Numbered from the stretch's first letter, positions 1 to 11,160 are shown. The stretch is 64,000 nucleotides of DNA from Podospora pseudocomata (GCF_035222375.1 NW_026946363.1:1054001-1118000); one strand, 5' to 3'. Numbers and translations: made by a program. The notes: generated by a model not told the origin, from the letters alone.

Positions 1-772
1 AGCGGAAATCGTTTCTCTTGTCCTTGTTCATGACGAGGTCGATGAACTTGTCTTCAAGGCCAATCGACTCGGTAAGGTCGGGCTTGGTCAACACACCAAT
101 GGTTCTTGACCCATTGGGATCGAAATGCCGTGCCTTGGTGAGAATAGGGGCTTGAACGTAATCCGAATTTCCGCCGACGACCGCCAGAATGATGGTGCGA
201 GAGCTCTTCATGTAGCGATCGGAAAGGGCCTCGATAGTTCGGATATCTTCGAGCGACTGGTCGTTGTTGGCGTTGCGAACGAGGCCAGGCAAGTCGACGA
301 GGGTCAGAAGGGGCATATCAGGGCCCCTTTTCTCCACCACAAGGATATCTCGAGCAGCAAAACGGCCGGGGATGTTCTTTGGCGCAATCATGTCGACAGC
401 TGACCGCATGAGCTGCTCAAACGGCATGTTGGTGTTAACCATTCCGCCAAACTGCCTCAACCTCTCCTGCTCGGGAAATGGTCTGTTCTTGTCGGGAATG
501 ACAGACACTGTGATGCTGGCTTGTGGTGCCCTCCTCAGCCTGATTTCGGTTGCAAATCTGGTGCAGGCGCCGGCATCTCGTGGGAAAGGGGTGCCGGTGA
601 TGGCCTCGAGGACGGAGCTCTTGCCGGCGCTCTGGTCGCCGACGACGACGATCTGCGGGAGCTTGACATTGTCAAGTTGGGCAAACTGAAGCTTGTCAAT
701 AAGATCGAGGAGAGCGCGTTGGTCTCCGGCCAGCTCCTGGGCGTCCAGGGCGACCTCTAGCCTGGTGACCAT
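1..772 (-). CDS. Dynamin-family GTPase (Mx/Vps1-like), 5' part only
   Basis: The first 257 codons of a large GTPase are present; the gene runs off the left edge. The frame is open from the ATG (complement of 770-772) with no intron seen. The dynamin G domain is clear: P-loop GDQSAGKS at residues 45-52, DLPG at 160-163 and TKPD at 229-232. The N-terminus before the G domain is only about 38 residues, as in Vps1, Dnm1 and fungal Mx-like dynamins. The family self-assembles and uses GTP hydrolysis to remodel or sever membranes. Middle and GED domains lie outside the window, so mitochondrial, vacuolar and Mx-like subtypes cannot be separated; the G-domain wording (RFATEIRLRR, DLPGLVRNANN) looks most like the fungal Mx-like group. 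It is divergent from the gene at 1564 across a 791-bp shared upstream region. Confidence 0.92.
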   Translation of the reverse strand, partial: MVTRLEVALDAQELAGDQRALLDLIDKLQFAQLDNVKLPQIVVVGDQSAGKSSVLEAITGTPFPRDAGACTRFATEIRLRRAPQASITVSVIPDKNRPFPEQERLRQFGGMVNTNMPFEQLMRSAVDMIAPKNIPGRFAARDILVVEKRGPDMPLLTLVDLPGLVRNANNDQSLEDIRTIEALSDRYMKSSRTIILAVVGGNSDYVQAPILTKARHFDPNGSRTIGVLTKPDLTESIGLEDKFIDLVMNKDKRNDFR

Positions 773-1563
773 GTCGAGCGAGAAGTATATAGGATGCTGG
801 TAGGTGTGCTATACAGTTGGATATAATGATGGAATATATCGGTAAATATAGGGAAAGTTTGGTGATAGATGCGCAAACAACCATGGCTCAGCTGTGAGGC
901 TTGATAGGGGGAAATGGCAGACGGGACAGGAACAGCAAGAGGAGAACACCAGAGATGTATTAAATACCTACGACGCCCTACCTTTGCCCGATGACAATGG
1001 CACAAGTTGGGCGGTGCCTGGATTTCCAGTGGAGTGGTTGCGCAAGGCCCGTTGGGGACGGTGACGACTGCAGGCGATGCAACGCGTCACTCGTCACTGG
1101 TCCCGGGCAAGGAGTTGGGCTGCGCAGCCTCTCCGGGTGGCGAGCTTGGGCCTGCCAAGACTGCCATTGGCTCTTGAGGCCTCTTGAAGCAGGCAACTGG
1201 TTCGAAATAAGCTCTCTAATGCTGTGGGAGCGCCGATGCCTCTGTGGAAGTTGACGAGCTGATGAGCCATGTGTTTCTCGTTGTGTCGTAGTCCTGATAT
1301 TGGGGAAAGGGATGGCATGTGACGTGGGACAGAAGAAGACAACAGACCCTAACCCTCGGACAAAAAGCTACCTTGGGTGTTTAGTCAGCTGTAAGACTGT
1401 GCTTCACCACAACAACAAGGCCAGCAGAGACCCCTGAATCAGATCAACAATCGTCTTTGATATCGACGTCGGCTGCGGACAGTTTCGCTTACTTCCATCT
1501 TCTCATAAGGCATCCAGTACTCTATTCGCAGTCGACTCCATAGCCACTCCAAGCTCCGTCAGC
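773..1563. promoter_or_regulatory. Shared divergent upstream region with a telomere-like motif
   Basis: This 791-bp interval separates two divergently transcribed genes and shows no convincing coding sequence. It contains ACCCTAACCCTC at 1346-1357, the complement of a (TTAGGG)2-like element of the kind bound by Myb-type Tbf1/TRF-like factors. No clear TATA box was seen for the plus-strand gene. Short ORFs on both strands here look random. Confidence 0.5.
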
Positions 1564-2148
1564 ATGGCATCCCAGGAGGCCACCAGCCAAGCAACCCCGC
1601 AAAAAATCGTTGTTGCCTCGCTGAATCCCGTCAAAACCGGTGCCGTTCTCGAGGGCTTTACGCGTATGTTTCCCGGCGGAGCATACCAAGTGTCTGGAGT
1701 TAGTGTCCCCTCAGACGTGCCAGACCAGCCACTTTCAGACCAAGAGACCCTTCAAGGTGCCCTCAACCGCATAAAAAACGCTCGCTCGCTTGAACCCGAT
1801 GCCGACTTCTGGGTGGGTGTGGAAGGAGGCGTTAACCCCGAGGGCGAGACGTTCCAGTCTTTTGCTTGGATTGCCGTGGAGAGCAAGGAGGGCCGTACCG
1901 GCAAGGCGCGCACCGCAACGTACTATGTTGCTCAAGAAACGGCCAATCTGATCGGTGGAGGGATGGAGTTGGGCCACGCAGATGATCTGATTTTTGGGAA
2001 GACAAACTCCAAACAGCACAGCGGTTCGGTGGGCATCTTGACGGACGATGTGGTCACCAGAACTTCGTATTATATTCAGGCTGTCATCTTGGCCTTGATA
2101 CCGTTCAAGAACACCCAGTTGACATTTTCATTGAACAAGAGTGGTTAG
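1564..2148 (+). CDS. Non-canonical purine NTP phosphatase (ITPase/XTPase, YjjX/DUF84 family)
   Basis: This is a single-exon 194-aa protein. The family hydrolyses inosine/xanthosine triphosphate to the monophosphate plus diphosphate, keeping deaminated purines out of nucleic acid. Seen in the sequence: the substrate-binding start SLNPVK at residues 19-24, a central FWVGVEGGV segment around 82-90 and the late GSVGILT block around 155-161, all in family order. The length fits the family's usual 170-200 residues, with about 12 extra N-terminal residues. No targeting signal is evident, so it is probably cytosolic or nuclear. The ATG at 1564 is the first in frame and precedes the conserved core by a few residues. 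The more distant Ham1-type ITPase family is excluded by the VGVEGG motif. Confidence 0.88.
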   Translation: MASQEATSQATPQKIVVASLNPVKTGAVLEGFTRMFPGGAYQVSGVSVPSDVPDQPLSDQETLQGALNRIKNARSLEPDADFWVGVEGGVNPEGETFQSFAWIAVESKEGRTGKARTATYYVAQETANLIGGGMELGHADDLIFGKTNSKQHSGSVGILTDDVVTRTSYYIQAVILALIPFKNTQLTFSLNKSG

Positions 2149-2816
2149 AGGTCGGACGGCAGCGCAGCTAGGCGCGTAGAGCTGGATCTCGCTCTTCTGC
2201 ATCTTGAGCCAGGTGATACGGAGTGGTAGAAACTAACATACGCATTGCAAGAAACATGTTACACTCTCGGCCCCCAAAATGACCTTACAATCGTTGAGCA
2301 GAAATATTGTCCAATATCAGTGTTTGCAAGTCCCCTAATGAAGCCTTGTTCAGCAGCAGGCAGGCGATGCATGTGTAAGGAAGGCGCATCTTGCCAGTGG
2401 GTCCCATTTGCACGTCACCATGCAGACCGGCCCCACAGTGTCCTGTCGCATGTGGAGCCGTGAAACTGTTGTTGTTGAAGGTACTCGAGGACAGTACAAG
2501 GACGAGTCTACATTTGCAGCTTTGAAGGCTTTGCATACTCTGCTGATGACGGCTTTATGTTTAAACTTGCCTGGTATATACTACTTTAAGAGTTGAAGTC
2601 TACATTCTATCATCTCCAACCACAAAACCCCTGTTACTTCGACAGTAGTTGTACCCTTGACCCACTCTTTTTGTAATCTACCAACGCCAAGCCTGCGTGA
2701 CCAGTCGTCGGTTGTGGTCAACAGTCGACAGCTCTGGCTCGCCAGTTCACTCTGAAAAGTTCATCCCACGTCGTCCATCTTCGACGTGCCCGTTCACATT
2801 CCCCTCAGCTTCAACT
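2149..2816. other. Intergenic region, no gene seen
   Basis: These 668 bp separate the NTP phosphatase from the channel gene. Short ORFs on both strands have no recognisable content. The last ~200 bp are pyrimidine-rich and probably hold the promoter and leader of the channel gene. Confidence 0.6.
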
Positions 2817-2828
2817 ATGCAACCATGA
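2817..2828 (+). promoter_or_regulatory. Three-codon upstream ORF overlapping the channel start codon
   Basis: ATG CAA CCA TGA occurs immediately before the channel coding sequence. Its TGA (2826-2828) overlaps the main ATG (2825-2827). Such a minimal uORF would load ribosomes onto the start region and could limit initiation or allow termination-reinitiation. Its use depends on the leader start site, which cannot be seen here. Confidence 0.5.
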
Positions 2829-5640
2829 ACGGATTCGAAGACGATAAGAAGCCAAAGTGCGATGGCGACGAGTATGTCAAGCCTGGGCCCAAGGACCTCC
2901 AGGTTCAGCTCGTCATTTCCCTATCGCTAGGGGTTTCTGCCTTTCTAGCCTTCTGTGTACGTACGCTTCTCATTTTTCTAGTCCCAGTGAGCCTCTAACT
3001 AATAGCTCCTTGACAGATATTACGACGACGATGGAAATCCCTATACGCCGCGCGCAAACGACATGCCGAGATCGAGCTCCCACACTTGCCCGACACTTTG
3101 TTTGGTTGGATGCCCGCCCTTTATAGGATTACCGAACACCAGGTTCTGGCTTGCGCCGGACTGGACGCATATGTATTCCTGACATTCTTCAAGATGTCGT
3201 TGCAGCTCTTCGCTGTCATGTTCCTCTGTGCCGCCGTTGTTCTCGAGCCCATCAATCGCCACTTTGATCCCGGACACAAACGCAACGACACCAACGCCTC
3301 CGAATTTTCCCTGCTCCGCGAGTATGCGCCGTATAGCGACTATCAAAAAGACAACCTCCTCGGAAACGCTGGCGAAAACTCTGGCGACGACCATGGGGGC
3401 GATGACGAGAGCTTCAACAAGAACATGAGCTACTTGTGGTCTTACCTGGTGTTTACCTATGTATTTACTGGACTTACCCTGTTTATGCTGAACCGGTACA
3501 CTCTGAAGGTCATTGGCATACGCCAGAACTACCTGGGCACACAATCTACAATCACCGACCGAACGTTCCGATTGTCTGGTATTCCTGAGAACCTGCGCAC
3601 CGAGAATGCGATCAAAACTTTGGTAGAAAAGCTGGAGATTGGAAAGGTGGAAAGCGTCACTTTGTGCCGCAACTGGAAGGAGATCGACGAACTGATGGAG
3701 CGAAGAACCGCAATACTCGCCAAATTGGAAGAGACCTGGAGTGTTTACATCAGCCAAAAGCCAAAATTACCAGTTGGAACGCAGGCGAATGGCGATGGGA
3801 CAGCTTCGGGGGCACCAGAAGTACGGTCTGATGAAGAAGCCGGCGAAAGTGAACGACTGCTGCGAGGAGGGCATGATATGCAGATTGACCGGCCCCGTCC
3901 TCAGGCAAGGCTCTGGTACGGCTTTCTTCGTATGCAAAGTCGCAAGATTGACGGTCTCGACTATTATACCGAACGCCTCCGGTTGCTCGATGAAAAGATT
4001 ATCGCTGCTCGGAAGAAGACCTATGAACCGGCCAACATCGCATTCGTGACCATGGACTCTATTGCAGCCTGTCAGATGGCGATCCAGGCCCTCATCGACC
4101 CTGGGCCGGGCCAGTTGCTAACCAAGCCTGCCCCAGCCCCATCCGATGTGGTATGGAGGAATACATACAAGCCTTGGTGGAGGCGGCGCTTCCAGTCGTG
4201 GACTGTCACCATCTTTATCTCGATTCTTTCCATCATCTGGGTCGGTCCCGTCGCTGCCCTAGCATCTACCACCATCTGCACCATCAAGGCCATTATGCCC
4301 TCTCTAGCCGAGACCCTCAAGGACCACGAAATCATCCGCTCGCTTATTCAGACCGGCATCCCGACTCTCGTTGTATCTTTGCTCAACGTCGCCGTGCCCT
4401 ACCTCTACGACTTCTTGTCCGAACACCAAGGCATGATCTCGCGGGGCGATGTGGCCCTCTCCGTGATCAGCAAGAACTTCTTCTTTACCTTCTTCAACAT
4501 TTTCCTCATCTTCACCGTCTTCGGTGCCGCTGTGGCAGGTATCCAGGAGACGTTTCGAAAGAGCCTGACAGACAGCACCTACATCGCCTACACCATTGCC
4601 ACAAAGATTGAGGAATTGACCAGCTTCTACAGCTGCTTCATCATGCTCCAGGGTCTGGGGTTGTTCCCCTTCCGACTGCTCCAGTTTGGCAGCATAAGCT
4701 TGTACCCGATCAACCGCATGGGCGCAAAGACGCCAAGGGACTTTTCCCAGATCATGCAGCCGCCCATGTTCTACTATGGCTTTTACCTGCCCACGGCGCT
4801 GTTGGTGTTCATCTTGTGTCTGGTCTACAGTGTGTTGCCAGACGGGTACCAGGTCTTGGGGTTGGGCGTGGTGTACTTTGTGTTTGGGTATTTCACCTAC
4901 AAGTATCAGCTGCTGTATGCCATGGATCAACCGCAGCACGCGACGGGGGGTGCGTGGAGGATGATTTGCTATCGGGTCATTCTGGGGCTGGTGGTGTTCC
5001 AGGTGACCATGTCGGGGTACTTGGCGCTGAAGTCGGCGTTTACGGTGGCGGTGCTGGTGACCCCGCTGGTGATTGGGACGGTGTGGTATAGTTGGAACTT
5101 CAAGTGGCAGTTTGAGCCGCTGACGAAGTTTATTTCTTTGGTTAGTATCAAGAGGGGAGAGGACCAGGAAGAAGGGGTGAATGAGGTGGCGATTTTGGAT
5201 GATGAGAGGGAGGGGGGGTATGAGGAGGATGTGGATCAGAGGTCGTTGAGGCGGAGGGGGAGCACGACGGTTGATGAGGCGAGGGAGAAGGGGTTGCGGT
5301 TTGTGAATCCTAGTTTGGTGGTTCCGTAGGTTTTGTCTTTTTTTCCCCTACTGTTGTCGAAAAGCGATCAAGCTAACAATGTACGTCTAGTCTGGAGCAA
5401 CCATGGATCTACCAAGACCCACCACCGCCATTCACAGAAGAGAACGATAGTCTCGAGTTCGCCATTGGTGGTAGCGAAGGGGAGTACTCTTACGGCGCGG
5501 GGCCATCAATACGGAGCCGAAGAGACGAGACGCGGGTCGAGGGAATCGCAACTAGACCTCCGGGGCCCGGGAGCGGGGCTGCTAGTAGTAACTCTTCTAG
5601 CTCGATAAGCTTGGGGGATACACATATTTGGAGGCAGTGA
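2825..5640 (+). CDS. CSC1/OSCA-type calcium-permeable cation channel (RSN1_7TM family)
   Basis: Three exons (2825-2956, 3017-5325, 5391-5640) give 896 aa. Intron 1 joins ..AFC to ILRRRWKSLYAAR. Intron 2 (GTAGGT...CTAAC...CTAG) joins ..NPSLVVP to LEQPWIYQDPPPPF; ignoring it ends the protein falsely at the TAG at 5327. The domain order is typical: an N-terminal transmembrane region (about residues 20-190), a cytosolic RRM-like PHM7 region with an acidic insert (about 200-400), then the seven-TM pore domain (about 400-690) and a charged tail. The family forms hyperosmolality- or stretch-gated channels in plasma or internal membranes. The C-terminal exon is Ser/Gly/Pro-rich and ends HIWRQ. The start at 2825 is the first ATG in frame. 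Confidence 0.9.
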
Positions 5641-6975
5641 GGGGTCAGTTTGTTTGTACGAGGTGGAAGGAGTGGTTCGTTCATTGCGTGGCGCTTGGTG
5701 CTTCACACATGGTATTGGCTTTTTTCGATACACAGTAGAGCGAAGCAAAGCATACTGGATGGGGGGATGGCTAATGGTCCTGGCGTGTTACATACACGCC
5801 TACATGATGGAGGAAACGAAGTACATGACGGGAGGCAGGAATGGATGGGCGTTTTTGATGGGAATACCAGGGTACGCGTACATAACAGAGTTGGGTGGTT
5901 TATGATGAGAGAGAGATTGTAATGATGGGGGAAAAGTGCAGTATTGCTTCCACTTTTCTTTCTTGCGTTTGTTTGCCTCAAATGTTTACTCCTACGAGGC
6001 CGTTTTGTATTCTTGTGTAAAGTAATTCATTGTTTGGTGTTTTATTCACAATATTTTTGACGGTGTTGCGATGGAATTTTCCCCAACCGGAACATGAGAT
6101 CGGGACAAGCTATATTTGCTATATTTATGAAAGTAACCTATTCTCATGATGGTGGTGGTATTTGAGATGGTGATGCCTTCATCGTCCTGGTAAACAAACC
6201 AACCCCTCCTTTGCTGCACGCCTTTGCCTTCCAAGAAACCCTTGGCACTTCTAGCGCTTCAAGCATCAAAACCCCCACTGTCAACACCCCTGTCCTTTCA
6301 TGCCACTTCGCGTCTTTCGTTCGCATCAAAAAAGAACCCCAACCCCTGCCCCACTTCTCGCCGATAAATCCGCCGCTTGTCCGCGCGCTCGCTCGGCGCT
6401 TCGGAGGGTCACGCCGAAAGGGGTAGGTAAGCTGCTCGAGGGGGGCAATTGGCATGTCGATAGGGTAGGATTTTGGATGTTAATTTTTTTTTGTCTGGGG
6501 TTGGGCCAAGTTGAGGATTTTCAGGTCTGGCTTGAAGGTCACAGCTCATGTTCGGGGATATTCAAGAATATGTTTAGGATTTTTTTGGTCCATTTCGTTA
6601 TATCATTAACATAGGCCACCGCCACCCTTCTAAGCTTTCCTCTCAGCTCTCCAAGTGTGGTAGCCAGAAATAAAGGAAACATGAGTCTCTGTGTGTGCCG
6701 CATGGCCGACCAGTTCTAGCTCCCCCTGTCTCACTCCAGCGTCTCTACAACGGATTCTCTCTCCGCCCCATGCCAGTCTCACTCGTTTGATCCCCGTCTA
6801 AAAGTCGTCGCTGTAAAACGCCCTTCTTCCTCCGTTCCTGGTATCACTCCTTGAAAAAGTCAAGGATCCCCGTATATAGGTCGATATTAACGAATTACCG
6901 ATGAAGAGCAACGCAATCGGATCATGTACATGGTAGGGGCGCGTGAATTAGCATTGCGTGTGTGGTTGGGTATCT
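5641..6975. other. Convergent 3' flank, no gene seen
   Basis: These 1.3 kb lie between the ends of two convergent genes. They hold short ORFs without recognisable content and T-rich stretches (6481-6492, for example) suitable for 3'-end formation. No RNA gene or repeat was recognised. Confidence 0.55.
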
Positions 6976-8328
6976 TTACAACGAGTTCTCCATGGAGGTG
7001 AGGATGGCGCGGGTGAATTCGTGGGTGGTGGCATTACCGCCCATGTCGGGGGTGCGGATCTTGCTGTAGTGGTATTAGCAAACTGTGCATAGCAACAGAC
7101 CTCGTCATAACTTACCCCTCGGCAATCACGCTGTAGACGGCGTTGGAGATGCGGTTGGCATGGTCATCAAGGCCGAGGTGGCGGAGAAGCATGGTACCGC
7201 TGAGAAGAAGAGCGGTAGGGTTGGCCTGGTCCTTGCCCTTGATGTCAAGGCCAACGTGCCTGCAACCGGGCTCGAAGACGGCGACATCACGACCCATGTT
7301 GCAGCCGGGAACGACACCAGGACCACCAACGAGAGCGGCAGCAATGTTGGACAGGATACCACCATAAAGGTTGGGCATGACCATGACGTCGAACTGCTGG
7401 GGCTTGCTGACGCACTGCATGGAGGCGTTGTCGACAATCATGTCGTTGCACTCAAGCATGGGGTACTGCTTGGAGAGAGCTTGGAATGTGTTGCGGAAGA
7501 GACCATCGGCAAGCTTCATGATGTTGGCCTTGTGTATGCAGGTAACCTTCTTGCGGTGGTTGGCAAGGGCGAAGCTGAAAGCGAACTTGGCGATGCGCTC
7601 AGACTTGGCGCGGGTGATAATCTTGAGGGACTCGACGACACCGGGCACGCTCTGGTGCTCGAGACCGCTGTACTCGCCCTCGGTATTCTCACGGATGATG
7701 GCGAGGTCAATGCCGTCGTGGCGGGTCTTGAGGCCGGGGATGTTCTTGATCAGGGAGATGGAGGCATAGATATCGAGCTCCTGGCGCATGGCGACGTTGA
7801 AAGACTGGTGGCCGGAGCGGCTGATGGGGGTGTGGAGGATACCCTTCAGACCGAGCTTGTTGCGCTTGAGGGAGGCAACGGCATCGGCGAAAGCCTCCTC
7901 GGTGCGGCCGGTTGGGGTCGCATCTGAGAGACCGGAGACCTCGATCTGCTCCCAGGTAACTGGCACATTGTCGGCCTTGAAGATGGTCTTGACGCTCTCG
8001 GCGACCTCGGCACCGATACCATCACCAGGGATGAGTGTGACGGTGTACTTGCCACCGTACTTGGTGGGCTTGAAGATATCGGCCTGAAGGGACTGGGCGG
8101 GGGTGTCCTGGACACTGGCGAAGCCGCGCGCAATGTTGAGGCGCTGGCTGGGCTGAGCGGCAACCCTGAGAAGGCGCTATTCGCAGAGAGAAAGGCAGTC
8201 AGTATGAGGATGGTTGGTGGTGGGGAAGCTGGCTAATCGCAACGACTTGCAGGGGTTCCAGGAGGAGAGGTGTTGGTGACGACAAGACTCAGGACTAGAC
8301 TCACCTGCGCAGAGTTCCTGGAAAGCAT
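6976..8328 (-). CDS. IDH1: NAD-dependent isocitrate dehydrogenase subunit 1, mitochondrial
   Basis: Three exons (8305-8328, 7116-8176, 6976-7063) give 390 aa. Exon 1 encodes only MLSRNSAQ; splicing at GTGAGT/ATAG continues RLLRVAAQPSQR, giving an Arg-rich presequence of about 30 residues for mitochondrial import. The last exon supplies KIRTPDMGGNATTHEFTRA and the end SMENSL. The isocitrate-dehydrogenase core is clear: LIPGDGIGAEV near residue 57, RENTEGEYSGLEH in the substrate region, HKANIMK, the VDNASMQ block, and FEPGCRHVGLDIKG. The wording matches the Idh1 (regulatory) rather than the Idh2 (catalytic) subunit. The enzyme converts isocitrate to 2-oxoglutarate and CO2 with NAD in the TCA cycle, as an Idh1/Idh2 hetero-oligomer. 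The 128-nt first intron may carry regulatory signals. Confidence 0.95.
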
Positions 8329-9189
8329 GTTGAGAATATGGATAGGACGGGAAGAGGGTATCGTGAGGCTGGCCGGCGACAAAAAAAGAGCGAGCGGTAG
8401 GAAATGCGGAAAGGTTCTGACGGGAGGAGGAGAGCAAAAGAGCAAATGCCGCAAAGCAAAAGGAAGCACCTGCCTGCCTTGTTGGTCGAGCTGTTTTTTA
8501 GGTCTCCATCTTCCCGGTCGGGTGGGTCTCGGCGCTGTTCAGCAACAGCGCGCTAAGGCGAAGAAGTTTTAGTGCAGCAAGGCGGGCGGGGCACGGATTC
8601 CATTCTGTGACGTCTGCAACGTCGGCGCCACGGAAAGCTGCGGGTTTGGAACCATCTGCCAAGACCCCAAGAGCCCAGCGAGAGGGCCTTGCAGCAAACG
8701 ATTGATCATGGCGGTTGATAACACAACGGCCGATATCATGATGAGATCTCTATCTTTATTCATTGCCTATCCATACCTATCTCACTACCTAGGTAATATC
8801 TATTGTAGTCACCAAACAGCTCCATGTCTCCGCCCATCTCAACCTAACTCACATGTCACGTTTCCGAAAACAGAACACCAACTAACAGCTGTCCAATTGG
8901 CCAATGAAAGGAAAACGATTGCGGTGGCGGCAGGCATTCCTCTGCTGTGGCAGCAATCCATGCGAGGGTGACAGTCCGGACGAACTACAGCAGTCCTCGG
9001 TAGTATATCTTCGGTCTCTTTACAATATCTTAAGTAATTCCAAAGCTAGCCTTGCGGGGAATAACCCAGCCCACGGAAAAAGAACCATCAAGCTTCTGGC
9101 AAGGCCACAACCTTTCCCTGAAAAATATTTTTCTAGGAAGAATCGACCAATCAGGAGCTGGTTACTCCTTCCAGGGCCTTGGAAGCCCT
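8329..9189. other. IDH1 upstream region and left flank of the LINE
   Basis: This is the presumed promoter of IDH1 (transcribed leftwards) followed by the left flank of the retrotransposon. The base composition turns sharply GC-rich near 9.2 kb, which I take as the element's 5' side; the exact junction and any target-site duplication could not be recognised. No gene is supported here. Confidence 0.5.
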
Positions 9190-9257
9190 CTTGTCTGAAT
9201 ACCCTCATCACCTCACCCCCCCCTACACAAGCCGCATCCCCACCTACCACGACAACG

Positions 9258-11156
9258 ATGGCCTCGACGGCCCCAGGAGGCTACCGCCTCTCGAACAACT
9301 CGAAGCACGAGATCTACCTAGGCTTCTCCGAAGCCTGGAAAGCAGTGCTTTTCGACAACAACGTCCCGGCTGAACAAGCCACGCTCGAGCAGCGGCGACT
9401 CGCGGAAGAACTAGTCGCTAAAACCCACGCGAAAATGACGGCACCAGGCGCCCAGACCCCCAACTGCCTGTGGAACTGCGAGGGCTGCCTGGCCTGCGCA
9501 GGCTCCTGCTACGACGACCCGTGTCGAAATGAGCAATGCCCCTCACACGCGGACCGCAGGGAAGACAGCCTCTTCGCCGACGAAGCCGCCCTCAGAAGGG
9601 ACGAAGAGATGGGAGACTCCCTCCCAACGACCAGACCGACCACTCCCACCCCGACCGGAAGGACCGCAGGGACACTACCTCCTCACCCACTGCCGTCGCG
9701 CCCACGCAAGACAACGGCCCCCCCGACAACCCAGACAGAAGCTGTCCCCCTCGGACTAGATAGGCCCAGCGCACGAGGCCTCGAGGACAGCCGGCATGCC
9801 GGAAGACCCCCTCTAGACCCAGAAGTAGAGGCCCTCTTCAGGGACATGGACCACGACAGAACACAAGCCCTCCAAAGGCAAGAGGTGCTCAGGAACATGG
9901 CACAGAGCCTAAACGGCGCCCTGGCAGCCGAACTGGCCGGCCCGCAGGCAGAATGGGCGTCCTTTTGCAAGGAGAAAGTCCTTTGGCTCTTTAGGATACT
10001 TAAGGACATCGACGGCACTACAGGAGCCCCCGGCTCAGCGAGGAGCGCCTGGTCGACCAGCTTCGACTCTAAGAACTCCTCGACAAGCACGACCAGGAGC
10101 ACCAGCCCGACGACAGAGGCCCGGGGCCCCTCAAAGACCCCCAAACTCGCCGAGACCCCGACGGGCAGCAATGCAACCAGCGTCACGTGGGCCCAGGTGG
10201 CGACGAGCGGGGCCAGCAGCAGCCAAGCCGCCAGCAGCGCGCGGACAAGTGTCGCCAGCCTGACTGCCCACGCCCCCGATCCAACAGCGGGCTGGAAAAC
10301 AGTGGGCCGCAACAACAAGGCCAACCGAGAAGACGACCGCCTCTTCGTAAGGCTCCCCGACGGCCACCCGTGGAGACAGGCATCAGCGGAGGGCTTCAGA
10401 GTCGCACTCTGCCGACAGCTCGGGGCCCCACTCAGCCTCATCCGCTCGGCCAAACAAGTCGACACTGGCTTCGCGATCGTCCCAGCCGACAAGAAGGCGC
10501 GGACGCAACTACTCGCCCTAGCGCCAGCCCTAACCACACACGGCGCGAAGCTTGACGAATCGGCCACCTGGCATACCTACGTAGTCCCCAGGGTACCGAA
10601 GACGGTCAACGGCCCTGACGGCAGCATCTACACCAACGACCTCATGGAAGACGAGATCCTCCGGGCCACTAAGGCCAAACCGGTCTCGGCGAAGAAGTCG
10701 AAACACGCCCTACCCGACGACACTCACGCCGACTGGGTCGTATCCTTCATCAAACCCGTCCCTGACCACTTCAGACTCTTTGGCAGCCCGCCGGCCAGAA
10801 AGATCACCAGAAGTGCAAAAGCCAACCAGTGCTATAGATGCCAAGGTTACCACGACCCACGCATCTGCGATAGACAAGCCAGATGCAATAACTGCGGAAC
10901 TGATCACCCACCAGGGCCCTGCGCCAGGCCACCGAGATGCGCCAACTGCCACGGACCACACAAGGCAGACTTTGGAGCGTGCCCGGCCAGACCAAGGACG
11001 GAGGGGGGCGTCCTCAAGAAACCAACCAACAGACAGCTCAAGGCCATACGCAAGGTAGGCGAGGCCCTGTACGCGGCGGCACACCCAGCGGAAGGAAGGA
11101 ACACCGACCCCCAACCCGCAACGACCAACCCCCCGGCCACAGAACCATGCCTGTGA
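9258..11156 (+). CDS. LINE ORF1, gag-like nucleic-acid-binding protein
   Basis: This open frame gives 632 aa from the ATG at 9258 (MASTAPGGYRLSNN). The frame is open further 5' to 8904, but the composition change makes 9258 the better start. A Cys-rich cluster lies at residues 70-94 (CLWNCEGCLACAGSC). A Ser/Thr/Pro-rich linker follows, then a central domain typical of LINE ORF1 proteins. Near the C-terminus are CCHC-like zinc knuckles at about residues 523-577 (CYRCQGYHDPRIC, CNNCGTDHPPGPC, CANCHGPHKADFGAC). These bind the element RNA in the ribonucleoprotein. The frame is intact, in contrast to ORF2. The stop at 11154-11156 sits right at the start of the ORF2 reading frame. Confidence 0.85.
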   Translation: MASTAPGGYRLSNNSKHEIYLGFSEAWKAVLFDNNVPAEQATLEQRRLAEELVAKTHAKMTAPGAQTPNCLWNCEGCLACAGSCYDDPCRNEQCPSHADRREDSLFADEAALRRDEEMGDSLPTTRPTTPTPTGRTAGTLPPHPLPSRPRKTTAPPTTQTEAVPLGLDRPSARGLEDSRHAGRPPLDPEVEALFRDMDHDRTQALQRQEVLRNMAQSLNGALAAELAGPQAEWASFCKEKVLWLFRILKDIDGTTGAPGSARSAWSTSFDSKNSSTSTTRSTSPTTEARGPSKTPKLAETPTGSNATSVTWAQVATSGASSSQAASSARTSVASLTAHAPDPTAGWKTVGRNNKANREDDRLFVRLPDGHPWRQASAEGFRVALCRQLGAPLSLIRSAKQVDTGFAIVPADKKARTQLLALAPALTTHGAKLDESATWHTYVVPRVPKTVNGPDGSIYTNDLMEDEILRATKAKPVSAKKSKHALPDDTHADWVVSFIKPVPDHFRLFGSPPARKITRSAKANQCYRCQGYHDPRICDRQARCNNCGTDHPPGPCARPPRCANCHGPHKADFGACPARPRTEGGVLKKPTNRQLKAIRKVGEALYAAAHPAEGRNTDPQPATTNPPATEPCL

Positions 11157-11160
11157 GACC

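Noticed and set aside
3041-3757. 238-codon minus-strand ORF
   Set aside because: It is antisense to the conserved N-terminal membrane region of the channel gene.
7085-7927. 280-codon plus-strand ORF
   Set aside because: It lies wholly antisense to IDH1 and its wording is the mirror of IDH1 codons; no domain.
9683-10567. 294-codon minus-strand ORF
   Set aside because: It is antisense to LINE ORF1, which carries clear zinc knuckles on the plus strand.
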